Positions 16,714-24,341 of a stretch of DNA of 53,582 bases are shown here, one piece after another. Position numbers and translations under genes: made by a program. Origin of the DNA: Profundicola sp964553105 (GTDB lineage Bacteria > Bacteroidota > Bacteroidia > Flavobacteriales > Weeksellaceae). A model generated the notes under the pieces. It made no database searches, was not told the DNA's origin, and was given only the letters and a program-made list of their open reading frames with translations. Location: positions 1 to 53,582 of the forward strand of contig CAZKJO010000009.1 of the NCBI GenBank assembly GCA_964553105.1, given 5' to 3'. Every line of letters starts with the position of its first letter. The stretch's first letter is position 1.

Positions 16714-17700
16714 ATGGCAAAATCGGATATTAAAACCATTGGAGTTATAACTTCGGGTGGAGATGCACCAGGCATGAATGCTGCCTTAAGGGCAGTAGTT
16801 CGAGCATGTTCGTATTACAAACTAAAATGTAAAGGTATCAGATTAGGTTATGAAGGATTAATCACTAACAACATTGTTGAGTTAGGTCCTCGTAGCGTAA
16901 GTAATATCATAAACCGAGGAGGAACCATTCTAAAAACAGCTCGTTGTGCTGAGTTTAGAACTGAGGAAGGACGCAAAAAGGCTTATGAAAATATTAAAAA
17001 GAATGAAATTGATGCCTTAATTATCATTGGTGGAGATGGTTCTTTTACCGGTGCCCATAAATTTGAAAAAGAATTCGGGATTCCAACTTTGGGAGTTCCT
17101 GGTACTATCGATAATGATATTTTTGGAACAGATAATACCATTGGCTATGATACGGCCTTGAATACAGTGATTGATGCTATCGATAAAATTAGGGATACAG
17201 CTACTTCCCATAACCGAATGTTTTTTATAGAAGTAATGGGTAGAGATGCTGGTTTTATTGCGCTGAATAGTGGAATTGCATCGGGGGCTCAAGATATTTT
17301 GATTCCTGAGAAGAAAGACGAAATCGAAGAATTGTTTGAAGCGATTCAAAGAGGTGAAAAAGCAGGTAAATTATCAAACATTATAGTTGTGGCCGAGGGC
17401 GAGGAGCTAGGTGGTGTTTATGATTTAGCTAAATTTACCAAGATGAAATACCCTAAATACGATATTAGAGTTACCGTATTAGGCCATATTCAGCGAGGTG
17501 GCGAGCCAACCTGCGCAGACAGAGTACTAGCGAGTAGATTGGGCGTTGCTGCTGTAGAAGGGTTAATGGAAGGAAGAAGTTCTGTAATGGCAGGTATTAG
17601 AAGTAATAATGTTGTATTTACACCTTTCGATGAAGCCATTGTTAAACACAACGTAATCAATAATGAATTAATCAGAATTGCAGATATTCTGGCTAGATAA
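16714..17700 (+). CDS. pfkA: ATP-dependent 6-phosphofructokinase
   Basis: This enzyme phosphorylates fructose 6-phosphate to fructose 1,6-bisphosphate, the committed step of glycolysis. The 328 residues include the nucleotide-binding start GVITSGGDAPGMNAALRAVV, the loop GGDGSFTGA (Gly after GGD, as in ATP-dependent rather than PPi-dependent enzymes), the catalytic PGTIDNDI, MGRDAGFIAL, and GHIQRGGEPTCADR for substrate binding. Length equals that of E. coli PfkA. It is followed 29 nt later by gapA, probably in one operon, and diverges from an NrtR-like regulator with a palindrome between. Confidence 0.97.
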   Translation: MAKSDIKTIGVITSGGDAPGMNAALRAVVRACSYYKLKCKGIRLGYEGLITNNIVELGPRSVSNIINRGGTILKTARCAEFRTEEGRKKAYENIKKNEIDALIIIGGDGSFTGAHKFEKEFGIPTLGVPGTIDNDIFGTDNTIGYDTALNTVIDAIDKIRDTATSHNRMFFIEVMGRDAGFIALNSGIASGAQDILIPEKKDEIEELFEAIQRGEKAGKLSNIIVVAEGEELGGVYDLAKFTKMKYPKYDIRVTVLGHIQRGGEPTCADRVLASRLGVAAVEGLMEGRSSVMAGIRSNNVVFTPFDEAIVKHNVINNELIRIADILAR

Positions 17701-17729
17701 ATTTTTATAATACTAAAACTTAAATTATT

Positions 17730-18749
17730 ATGTCAAAAGTAAAAGTTGCTATTAACGGATTCGGTAGAATTGGTCGATTAGCCTTTAGATTAATGGAGGA
17801 TTCTTCTGAGTTCGATATTGTAGCTATCAATGATTTGACGGATGCCAAAACTTTAGGTCATTTGTTGAAATATGATTCAACTCAAGGAAAATTCAAAACA
17901 GACTCTTTAGAAGTTAAAGAAAATTCACTTGTTGTAGACGGTCGCGAAATCACGATTTATTCTGAAAGAAATCCAGAGGATCTTCCTTGGGGTGACTTAG
18001 GAGTAGATGTTGTTTTAGAATGTACTGGAGTATTCAGTTCTAAAGAAGGCGCAAGCAAGCATATTACTGCTGGAGCAAAGAAAGTTATTATTTCTGCACC
18101 GGGTAAAGGGGATATGAAAACAGTTGTATTTAATGTAAACCACGATATCTTAGACGGTTCTGAAACAGTTCTTTCAGGTGCATCTTGTACTACAAACTGT
18201 TTAGCACCAGTTGCTAAAGTATTAAACGATAAATTCGGTTTAATCTCAGGCTTAATGACAACCGTACATGGTTATACAAACGACCAAAACACGTTAGACG
18301 GTCCACACAAAGACTTGAGAAGAGCAAGAGCAGCAGCAGTCAATATTGTTCCTACAACTACAGGAGCTGCAGCAGCAGTAGGTTTAGTTTTACCAGAATT
18401 AAAAGGTAAATTAGACGGTATGGCATTGCGTGTTCCTGTTGCAACAGGATCTTTAATTGACTTAACAGTTTTATTAGAGAAAAACGTAACAGTAGATGAG
18501 GTAAACAATGCCATTAAAGAAGCTGCCGATGGAGCCTTAAAAGATACTTTGGGATATACTTATGACCCAATTGTTTCTACAGATATCATCGGAATCGAAA
18601 ATGGTTCTTACTTCGATATGCTTTCTACAACTGTTCAAGAAGTAGACGGCAAACAACAAGTTAAAGTTATTTCTTGGTACGATAACGAGATGTCTTATAC
18701 AGCTCAATTAGTGAGATTAACTAAATATTTTGCGAATTTGATGTCGTAA
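17730..18749 (+). CDS. gapA: Glyceraldehyde-3-phosphate dehydrogenase (type I)
   Basis: This enzyme oxidises glyceraldehyde 3-phosphate to 1,3-bisphosphoglycerate with reduction of NAD(P). The 339 residues carry the Rossmann start INGFGRIGRLAFRLM, the active-site SCTTNCLAP with catalytic Cys, the phosphate-site THR-equivalent region PTTTGAAAAVGLVLPELKGK, and SWYDNEMSYTAQ near the end. It follows pfkA by 29 nt and is closed by a strong terminator (18776-18809). Codon use favours A/T-ending codons, as expected of a highly expressed flavobacterial gene. Confidence 0.97.
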   Translation: MSKVKVAINGFGRIGRLAFRLMEDSSEFDIVAINDLTDAKTLGHLLKYDSTQGKFKTDSLEVKENSLVVDGREITIYSERNPEDLPWGDLGVDVVLECTGVFSSKEGASKHITAGAKKVIISAPGKGDMKTVVFNVNHDILDGSETVLSGASCTTNCLAPVAKVLNDKFGLISGLMTTVHGYTNDQNTLDGPHKDLRRARAAAVNIVPTTTGAAAAVGLVLPELKGKLDGMALRVPVATGSLIDLTVLLEKNVTVDEVNNAIKEAADGALKDTLGYTYDPIVSTDIIGIENGSYFDMLSTTVQEVDGKQQVKVISWYDNEMSYTAQLVRLTKYFANLMS

Positions 18750-18775
18750 TCAAAAACAAAATAAATTTTTAAATC

Positions 18776-18809
18776 AATGGCGATAAATACATTTTTATCG
18801 CCATTTTTT
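18776..18809 (+). terminator. Terminator of pfkA-gapA
   Basis: A 12-bp perfect stem (AATGGCGATAAA at 18776-18787 with TTTATCGCCATT at 18794-18805) and a T6 run to 18809. Confidence 0.92.
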
Positions 18810-18931
18810 ATGACTTTTTAATCTTGAATCAATTTACATTTTATTGAATATTTTGATTCCGAGATTTTTCACACGATTCATTATAAGTGTATAAATTACA
18901 TTTACTATCTTTATTGAAATTTTAGGTAAAA

Positions 18932-19897
18932 ATGACGTTAGTTCAGAAGCATAAACAGTTCGCTTTAGGTATAGACATAGGTGGTACCAACACCAAATAT
19001 GGTTTGGTAAACCAGCGCGGAGAAGTTTTGATAAAAGGCAAGATTAAAACCAAAGGGTATCCCGATGTAAAAGGCTTTATCGAGGTGTTATATCAAACTA
19101 TTTCACCCGAAGTAGAAAAAATGTCTAAGGAATCTAACTTTGTTGGAATAGGAGTGGGGGCTCCTAATGGAAACTACTATAAAGGAACGATAGAAGATGC
19201 AACCAACTTAGAATGGAAGGGCATAATTCCTTTTACAGATTATATGTCGGAGAAGTTTGGTGTATCATGTAAAATCACCAATGACGCTAATGCGGCTGCT
19301 TTGGGAGAAATGATGTATGGGGCGGCACGTGGAATGAAGGATTTTATTATGATTACGCTGGGAACTGGAGTAGGTTCTGGAATAGTTTGTAATGGAAATT
19401 TGGTTTATGGCTCAGACGGTTTTGCTGGCGAATTAGGCCACACTATTGTTAAGCCTAATGGTAGAAAACACTGGAATACAGGTTCAGAAGGGAGTTTAGA
19501 GGCATATGCATCAGCCACAGGAATTTCCATTACGGCTAAAAAATTAAGAGCTGAATTTCCAAATTCTATGCTAAACGACTACCCTGAAGAGGAAATTAAT
19601 GCTAAAACGGTTCATGATTGTTGTTTAAAGGGTGATCCGATAGCTATTGAAGTATTTAGATATACAGGTCAGAAACTGGGTGAAGCTTTAGCAAATTTTG
19701 TTATGTTTTCATCACCTGAAGCTATATTGCTTTTTGGCGGTGTCATTAAGGCTGGTGATTTCATCATGAAACCCACTAAATTGCACATGGAAAGAAATTT
19801 ATTACCTATTTTCCGTGGAAAGGTAAAACTCATTTTTAGTGAATTAGACGAAGCCGACGCTGCTATTTTAGGAGCAAGTGCTATGGTTTGGGTTTAA
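18932..19897 (+). CDS. ROK family kinase, glucokinase-like
   Basis: This 321-residue ROK-family protein probably phosphorylates glucose or a related hexose with ATP. It has the phosphate-1 motif LGIDIGGTNTKYGLV, the substrate loop with NDANAAALGE, the phosphate-2 TLGTGVGSGIV, and GELGH with the metal-ligating His. The zinc-binding CxCGxxGCxE motif normally following it is replaced by KHWNTGSEGSLEAYAS: the Cys residues are gone, while Gly and the sugar-contacting Glu remain. It lacks the extra N-terminal DNA-binding domain of ROK repressors. It follows the pfkA-gapA terminator, and a 7/8 match to the -7 box (18906-18913) is the likely promoter. Other hexose substrates are possible. Confidence 0.85.
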   Translation: MTLVQKHKQFALGIDIGGTNTKYGLVNQRGEVLIKGKIKTKGYPDVKGFIEVLYQTISPEVEKMSKESNFVGIGVGAPNGNYYKGTIEDATNLEWKGIIPFTDYMSEKFGVSCKITNDANAAALGEMMYGAARGMKDFIMITLGTGVGSGIVCNGNLVYGSDGFAGELGHTIVKPNGRKHWNTGSEGSLEAYASATGISITAKKLRAEFPNSMLNDYPEEEINAKTVHDCCLKGDPIAIEVFRYTGQKLGEALANFVMFSSPEAILLFGGVIKAGDFIMKPTKLHMERNLLPIFRGKVKLIFSELDEADAAILGASAMVWV

Positions 19898-19929
19898 ATA
19901 TTTTATCTTTAAACCAAATTTAATTCTAA

Positions 19930-20772
19930 ATGATTGGCATTGTTGATAGTGGTTCTACCAAAGCAGATTTTGTAATTCTAGATGATAATGGTATTGAGTT
20001 AAAACGACTTCGTACGGCTGGATTTAATCCTCTATTTATTACTGCTGAAGAGGTTTCTAAAGCTTTAATAGAGAATTCAACTTTAATTTCTTTAGCATCA
20101 GAAATCAAGGAAATTCATTTTTTCGGAGCTGGCTGCCGTTCGGCAGAACTCAATAAAATCATAAAAGACGGTTTTCTTAAGGTTTTTAATCAAGCTCAAC
20201 TTAAGGTAGAGAGTGATTTGTTGGCTGCTTGTTATGCAGTTTATGATCATCACCCGACTATGGTGGGAATCTTAGGGACAGGTTCGAATTCTTGTTATTT
20301 CGATGGTCAAAATGTAGTAAAAGAAACACCTTCAATTGGTTTTATTTTAGGAGATGAAGGCGCAGGAAATCATATTGGTAGAAGTTTGTTTAGAGCATAT
20401 TACACAAATAAACTACCAGAGGATTTGAAAATTAAATTTACTCAGAAATATAATCTTTCTGTTCAGGAATTACTTGAAAACATTCATCGAAAAGCTTTTC
20501 CCAATGCTTATTTGGCTAGTTTTAATGAATTCGCTTATGAGCATAGAAAAAATGAATTCGTTAAAGACTTAATTCAAAACTGCTTTAGAGAATATTTTAT
20601 TTATCAAGTAGAACCTTATGATAAATATGATTGCAAGGAAATCAGTTTTATTGGTTCTATTGCATTTTATTATCAAAACTTAATTCAAGAAGTTGCAGAA
20701 GAATTTGGGTTTAAAGTTAACAAAATCCTTCAAAAACCGATTGATGGTTTGGTGGAGTACTTTAGTAGATAG
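19930..20772 (+). CDS. BadF/BadG-type sugar kinase (N-acetylglucosamine kinase-like)
   Basis: This 280-residue member of the ASKHA kinase superfamily has phosphate-1 IVDSGSTKADFVI, a middle segment FFGAGCRS, phosphate-2 VGILGTGSNSCYFDG and the adenosine-side ILGDEGAGNHIGRSLFRAYY. These match the BadF/BadG/BcrA/BcrD-like group that includes N-acetylglucosamine kinases. The cytoplasmic role is probably phosphorylation of GlcNAc or another amino sugar, for example from peptidoglycan recycling; this is inference from family and from the ROK kinase 32 nt upstream. It converges on the NlpC/P60 gene. Confidence 0.8.
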   Translation: MIGIVDSGSTKADFVILDDNGIELKRLRTAGFNPLFITAEEVSKALIENSTLISLASEIKEIHFFGAGCRSAELNKIIKDGFLKVFNQAQLKVESDLLAACYAVYDHHPTMVGILGTGSNSCYFDGQNVVKETPSIGFILGDEGAGNHIGRSLFRAYYTNKLPEDLKIKFTQKYNLSVQELLENIHRKAFPNAYLASFNEFAYEHRKNEFVKDLIQNCFREYFIYQVEPYDKYDCKEISFIGSIAFYYQNLIQEVAEEFGFKVNKILQKPIDGLVEYFSR

Positions 20773-20822
20773 TATTATTTAATTTAAAACTCAAGTAAGT
20801 ATTTAATCTTAAATCTAGATTA

Positions 20823-21587
20823 TCAACTTATTATCCTCTTAATAAATCTTAATTTATGAGAATAACGCTGGGAATCTGTATTGAAAATTCCAGTAGAATC
20901 AATCGGATCAATTCTCACTTTTCCGTGTGCATGAATAATTTTCTGATCTTCTAATATGATTCCCACATGAATAATATTTCCTTCTTCATTATCAAAAAAA
21001 GCTAAGTCACCTTCTTGGGCTTCTGCAAGAAATCCTAGTACTTCACCTTTTGTAGCTTGTTGGCTTGCATCACGAGGTAGAGCAATGTTTTTTAATTTAT
21101 AGACTTGTTGAACCAAGCCAGAACAATCAATTCCAAAATTAGATTTTCCACCCCATAAGTACGGCGTATTCAAGTAGAGTTTGGCCAAATCAGCAATAGA
21201 AGTTTCGTTTCTAGTAGCGTCTAAACTCTCACCTAAATACTCAAAACTTTTATCACCTAAATTTATTTTTTGATCTTCAGTAGCATAAATATGTGCCGCC
21301 AAAGTTAGCGTACATGGATTTTCATCGTCAATCATTAAATTAAATAAATCCGAAGTATATTGTGTAGTGCTTAATTGTTGATATTCAGCTAATGGAACTT
21401 CTTTAATTAATTTAGGATCAACCCAACCAACATATGAGTCATAATCAGACATGATTTTAAGCCACTTTTCTTGAACAGCAATAATTTCAACTTTTTCACC
21501 AAATAAGAGTTGTGTCACCATTTCCGAACGGTCACTTGCCTCGGCTCTAACAGGCGCTACACTAACTATACAAACTCCGTATTTCAT
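20823..21587 (-). CDS. NlpC/P60 (C40) peptidase with SH3-like domain
   Basis: This 254-residue protein has bacterial SH3-like segments at the N-terminus (about 1-60, PVRAEASDRSEMVTQLLFGE, then KWLKI and YVGWVD) and a C40 cysteine-peptidase domain in the second half. The catalytic Cys lies in GIDCSGLVQQVYKL, His in IIHVGIIL, and the third residue in IIHAHGKVRID. The family cleaves gamma-D-Glu-diaminopimelate bonds in cell-wall peptides; no clear signal peptide is visible, suggesting a cytoplasmic recycling role such as YkfC. The start overlaps the stop of the upstream O-methyltransferase gene by 4 nt (ATGA), so the two are translationally coupled. Confidence 0.87.
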   Translation of the reverse strand: MKYGVCIVSVAPVRAEASDRSEMVTQLLFGEKVEIIAVQEKWLKIMSDYDSYVGWVDPKLIKEVPLAEYQQLSTTQYTSDLFNLMIDDENPCTLTLAAHIYATEDQKINLGDKSFEYLGESLDATRNETSIADLAKLYLNTPYLWGGKSNFGIDCSGLVQQVYKLKNIALPRDASQQATKGEVLGFLAEAQEGDLAFFDNEEGNIIHVGIILEDQKIIHAHGKVRIDPIDSTGIFNTDSQRYSHKLRFIKRIIS

Positions 21588-22234
21588 TTTTTTCTGATTA
21601 AACTTATACCATCTCTAAGAGGTAATAATATCACATCAACACGACTATCTTGTGTTACATGCTGGTTGAAATCAAATAATGCTTTGGTCATCTTATCTTT
21701 GGGAGCAATTTCCTCTAAAACTTTGCCTTTCCACAGCGTATTGTCGGCTAAAATTACTCCACCTGGATTTAATCTAGGTACTAATAATTCAAAATAATCT
21801 ATGTACTGCTTTTTGTTCGCATCTAAAAAGACTAAATCAAAGGTTTCTTCAGTTTTTTCTAAAAATTGAATCGCGTCTCCAATAAGGCTTTCAATCTGAT
21901 GATCATATCCAGATTCAGTGAAGTAGGGTTGATAGAAATTTTGTAAATCTGAATTAATATCAATGGTAGTGATTTTACAATCTTTTCTAAGGCCTTCTGC
22001 TAAACAAAGCGTGGCATAACCTGTAAAAGTTCCAATTTCTAGGATATGTTCAGGTTTTAAAACCTTAGACATAATGCTAAGAAATCTACCTTGTACATGA
22101 CCCGAAATCATATGATGTTGAGGAAACTCTTCAATCGTTTGAGTTCTTAATTTTTTAAGTAAAGCCGGCTCTGGACTAGAATTTAATTCTAAGTACTGAT
22201 CAAGCCATTCGTTTTGAAAATCTCTTTCTCCCAT
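21584..22234 (-). CDS. Class I SAM-dependent O-methyltransferase (CCoAOMT-like)
   Basis: This 216-residue methyltransferase of the metal-dependent caffeoyl-CoA O-methyltransferase-like group has the SAM motif ILEIGTFTGYATLCLAEGL, the acidic motif II region ITTIDIN, the metal-binding segment LVFLDANKKQYIDYFELL and PGGVILADNTLWKG. The natural substrate in bacteria is usually unknown; small catechols are typical. It overlaps the NlpC/P60 gene by 4 nt. A perfect -7 box (22242-22249) stands 7 nt before the ATG, so a leaderless or near-leaderless mRNA is possible. Confidence 0.87.
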   Translation of the reverse strand: MGERDFQNEWLDQYLELNSSPEPALLKKLRTQTIEEFPQHHMISGHVQGRFLSIMSKVLKPEHILEIGTFTGYATLCLAEGLRKDCKITTIDINSDLQNFYQPYFTESGYDHQIESLIGDAIQFLEKTEETFDLVFLDANKKQYIDYFELLVPRLNPGGVILADNTLWKGKVLEEIAPKDKMTKALFDFNQHVTQDSRVDVILLPLRDGISLIRKK

Positions 22235-22241
22235 ACATTAA

Positions 22242-22249
22242 CAAATATA
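22242..22249 (-). promoter_or_regulatory. -7 box of the O-methyltransferase gene
   Basis: TATATTTG on the minus strand matches TAnnTTTG exactly, ending 7 nt before the ATG. No convincing TTG is seen at the usual distance. Confidence 0.5.
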
Positions 22250-22364
22250 ATCAAATTATTCTTCTATGTTAAAGTAATCTAATTTTTATAAAAGATGAGT
22301 TTTTGATGAATTTAAATTAAATATAACACGTTGTTCAATCGCTAAATATTTGATAAAACTAAGT

Positions 22365-22392
22365 TTTGATTTCTAGTTTGCTTCTAAATTTG
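22365..22392 (+). promoter_or_regulatory. scoA promoter
   Basis: TTTG (22365-22368), a 16-nt spacer and a perfect TAAATTTG (22385-22392), 30 nt before the scoA ATG. Confidence 0.6.
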
Positions 22393-22422
22393 TATTTTTA
22401 AGCACATTAAAAAATTAATTTT

Positions 22423-23118
22423 ATGATTAGCAAAAAAGTGGACAGTGTTCAACAGGCTTTGGATGGGGTTCAAGATGGAATGACAATCATGTTAGGTGGT
22501 TTTGGCTTATGTGGTATTCCAGAGAATTCTATAAGTGAATTAGTCAAAAAAGATGTGAAGCACTTAACTTGTATATCCAATAATGCTGGTGTTGATGATT
22601 TTGGATTGGGATTGTTATTACAAAAGAAACAAATAGATACAATGATTTCTTCTTATGTAGGAGAAAATGCTGAATTCGAACGTCAAATGTTGAGTGGTGA
22701 GCTAGAAGTAATTTTAACTCCACAAGGAACTTTGGCAGAAAAATGTCGTGCAGCACAAGTTGGAATTCCTGCTTTTTTCACACCTGCTGGTTTTGGAACA
22801 GAAGTAGCAGAAGGAAAAGAAACCCGCGAATTTAATGGCAAAATGTATGTAATGGAAGAAGCGTTTCAAGCAGATTTCTCCATTGTGAAAGCATGGAAAG
22901 GTGATGAGGCTGGGAATTTAATTTTCAAAGGAACAGCGCGAAACTTTAATCCTGCGATGTGTGGTGCTGCTAAAATCACGGTTGCCGAAGTAGAAGAGTT
23001 GGTTCCAGCAGGTGAGTTAGATCCAAATGAAATTCATATCCCTGGGATTTTTGTGCAAAGAATTTTTCAAGGTGAAAATTTCGAGAAAAGAATCGAACAA
23101 AGAACTGTGAGAGAGTGA
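22423..23118 (+). CDS. scoA: 3-oxoacid CoA-transferase subunit A
   Basis: This is the alpha subunit of the two-subunit succinyl-CoA:3-ketoacid CoA-transferase (or acetoacetate:acyl-CoA transferase), which moves CoA between succinyl-CoA and acetoacetate. The 231 residues show the family signatures MLGGFGLCGIPENSI, CISNNAGVDDFGLGLL, GTLAEKCRAAQVGIPAFFTP and the KAWKGDEAGNLIFKGTARNFNP segment. The beta subunit lies downstream but is separated by a four-helix-bundle gene, which is unusual because the two subunits are normally adjacent. Confidence 0.94.
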   Translation: MISKKVDSVQQALDGVQDGMTIMLGGFGLCGIPENSISELVKKDVKHLTCISNNAGVDDFGLGLLLQKKQIDTMISSYVGENAEFERQMLSGELEVILTPQGTLAEKCRAAQVGIPAFFTPAGFGTEVAEGKETREFNGKMYVMEEAFQADFSIVKAWKGDEAGNLIFKGTARNFNPAMCGAAKITVAEVEELVPAGELDPNEIHIPGIFVQRIFQGENFEKRIEQRTVRE

Positions 23119-23132
23119 ATTATAAGTAAATA

Positions 23133-23153
23133 AAGTTATAAGTTAAAAGTTGT
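23133..23153 (+). repeat. Heptad-spaced AAGTT repeats before the four-helix-bundle gene
   Basis: AAGTT occurs at 23133-23137, 23140-23144 and 23147-23151, exactly 7 nt apart. A TTATAAGT pair (23120-23127 and 23136-23143) overlaps. The array fills the whole 38-nt gap between scoA and the inserted gene. Confidence 0.6.
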
Positions 23154-23156
23154 AAC

Positions 23157-23516
23157 ATGAAATCGAATAAGGATTTTGCAAAAAGTTTAGAAGAAAGAAC
23201 GCTGCAATTTTCTGTGATGATTTTAAAGTTTACTTCAACTTTTAAATATTCTATTGAATCTCAAGTTGTCAGAAAGCAGTTGTCCAGATGTGCGACAAGT
23301 GTGGGAGCAAATTATAGAGAAGCGAATCGGGCACGTAGTAAAAGAGATTTTAAAAATAAAATTGGAATTTGTGTAGCAGAAGCAAGCGAAACTTTATACT
23401 GGTTAGAAATTATAAACAAAATGAAATTCACTGACCATTCCAATAAGGATATATTCAAAGAAGCAAAAGAACTTTTGGCTTTATTTACAAGTATTCATAA
23501 AAAATTAAACACTTAA
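23157..23516 (+). CDS. Four-helix-bundle protein (S23/IVP family) lodged between scoA and scoB
   Basis: This 119-residue, all-helical basic protein belongs to the family first seen in intervening sequences of bacterial 23S rRNA genes and spread through Bacteroidetes chromosomes. The signature stretch is VVRKQLSRCATSVGANYREA, followed by RSKRDFKNKIGICVAEASET and LYWLEII. The function is unknown; the positive surface suggests nucleic-acid or ribosome binding (inference). It interrupts the CoA-transferase operon, with short AAGTT repeats before it, ACTT(T)AGT repeats after it, and a 15-bp direct repeat that includes its last codons. This looks like an inserted cassette rather than a functional partner of the transferase. 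Confidence 0.88.
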   Translation: MKSNKDFAKSLEERTLQFSVMILKFTSTFKYSIESQVVRKQLSRCATSVGANYREANRARSKRDFKNKIGICVAEASETLYWLEIINKMKFTDHSNKDIFKEAKELLALFTSIHKKLNT

Positions 23517-23569
23517 TAAACTTAGTCACTTTAGTTCATTTAAAACTTTAGTGCTCATAAAAAATTAAA
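23495..23569 (+). repeat. Direct repeats flanking the 3' end of the four-helix-bundle gene
   Basis: TCATAAAAAATTAAA is found at 23495-23509 (last codons of the four-helix gene) and again at 23555-23569 (just before scoB). Between them are ACTTAGT-like units: AACTTAGT (23519-23526) and two ACTTTAGT copies (23528-23535, 23545-23552). The AT-rich composition lowers the weight, but 15 identical bases 60 nt apart is notable. Confidence 0.55.
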
Positions 23570-23572
23570 AAT

Positions 23573-24232
23573 ATGTCTTTAAATAAAAATCAAATTGCTC
23601 AAAGAATTGCCAAAGAGGTTAAAGATGGCATGTATGTTAATTTAGGAATTGGAATTCCCACCTTGGTGGCTAATTTCGTGAGAGATGACATTTCGGTTGA
23701 ATTTCAAAGTGAAAACGGCCTTTTGGGTATGGGGCCTTTCCCTACCGAAGAGAATGTGGATGCAGATATTATTAATGCCGGAAAACAAACAGTTACAACT
23801 TTGCCTGGAGCGAGTTTCTTTGATTCTGCCTTAAGTTTTGGAATGATACGTGGTCAACACGTACATTTAACAATTTTGGGTGCGATGGAAGTTGCCGAAA
23901 ATGGTGATATTGCCAACTGGAAAATTCCAGGTAAAATGGTAAAAGGAATGGGAGGTGCCATGGATTTAGTTTCATCTGCCGAAAATATAATTGTCGCCAT
24001 GATGCACACCAATCGAGCAGGTGAAAGTAAGTTGCTAAAAGAATGTTCACTGCCATTAACAGGTGTTAAATGTGTAAAGAAAATTGTTACCAATTTGGCT
24101 GTGTTGGAAGTAATGCCAGAAGGTGGATTTAAATTACTAGAAAGAGCTCCAGGAGTTTCGGTTGAAGAAATTCAAGCTGCAACAGAAGGTAAATTAGTTG
24201 TTGAAGGAGAAATTCCAGAGATGACTTTCTAA
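23573..24232 (+). CDS. scoB: 3-oxoacid CoA-transferase subunit B
   Basis: This is the beta subunit of the CoA-transferase, carrying the active site. In its 219 residues the catalytic Glu is in QSENGLLGMGPFP, preceded by NLGIGIPTLVANF; other family marks are GASFFDSALSFGMIRGQHV, GAMEVAENGDIANWKIPGK and MGGAMDL. It completes the enzyme begun by scoA 450 nt upstream. A strong terminator follows at 24261-24303. Confidence 0.94.
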   Translation: MSLNKNQIAQRIAKEVKDGMYVNLGIGIPTLVANFVRDDISVEFQSENGLLGMGPFPTEENVDADIINAGKQTVTTLPGASFFDSALSFGMIRGQHVHLTILGAMEVAENGDIANWKIPGKMVKGMGGAMDLVSSAENIIVAMMHTNRAGESKLLKECSLPLTGVKCVKKIVTNLAVLEVMPEGGFKLLERAPGVSVEEIQAATEGKLVVEGEIPEMTF

Positions 24233-24260
24233 AAAAAGCAAGAATTAAGATTTTAATATG

Positions 24261-24303
24261 AATGGCTTTTCTCTTTCATTCGATAGAGAAGAGCCATTTT
24301 TTT
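24261..24303 (+). terminator. Terminator of the scoA-scoB unit
   Basis: A stem of 14 bp including one G-U pair (24261-24274 with 24285-24298; core ATGGCT/AGCCAT), a 10-nt loop, and T7 at 24297-24303. It overlaps the upstream in-frame extension of the next gene, showing that the later ATG is the real start. Confidence 0.92.
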
Positions 24304-24341
24304 GGAATATAGATTGCAGACAAGAAATAAACCTTGATTCA

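Noticed and set aside
23119..23156. CRISPR-like array suggested by the regular AAGTT spacing
   Set aside because: Units are 7 nt with no spacers of constant length and no cas genes; they are short flanking repeats only.
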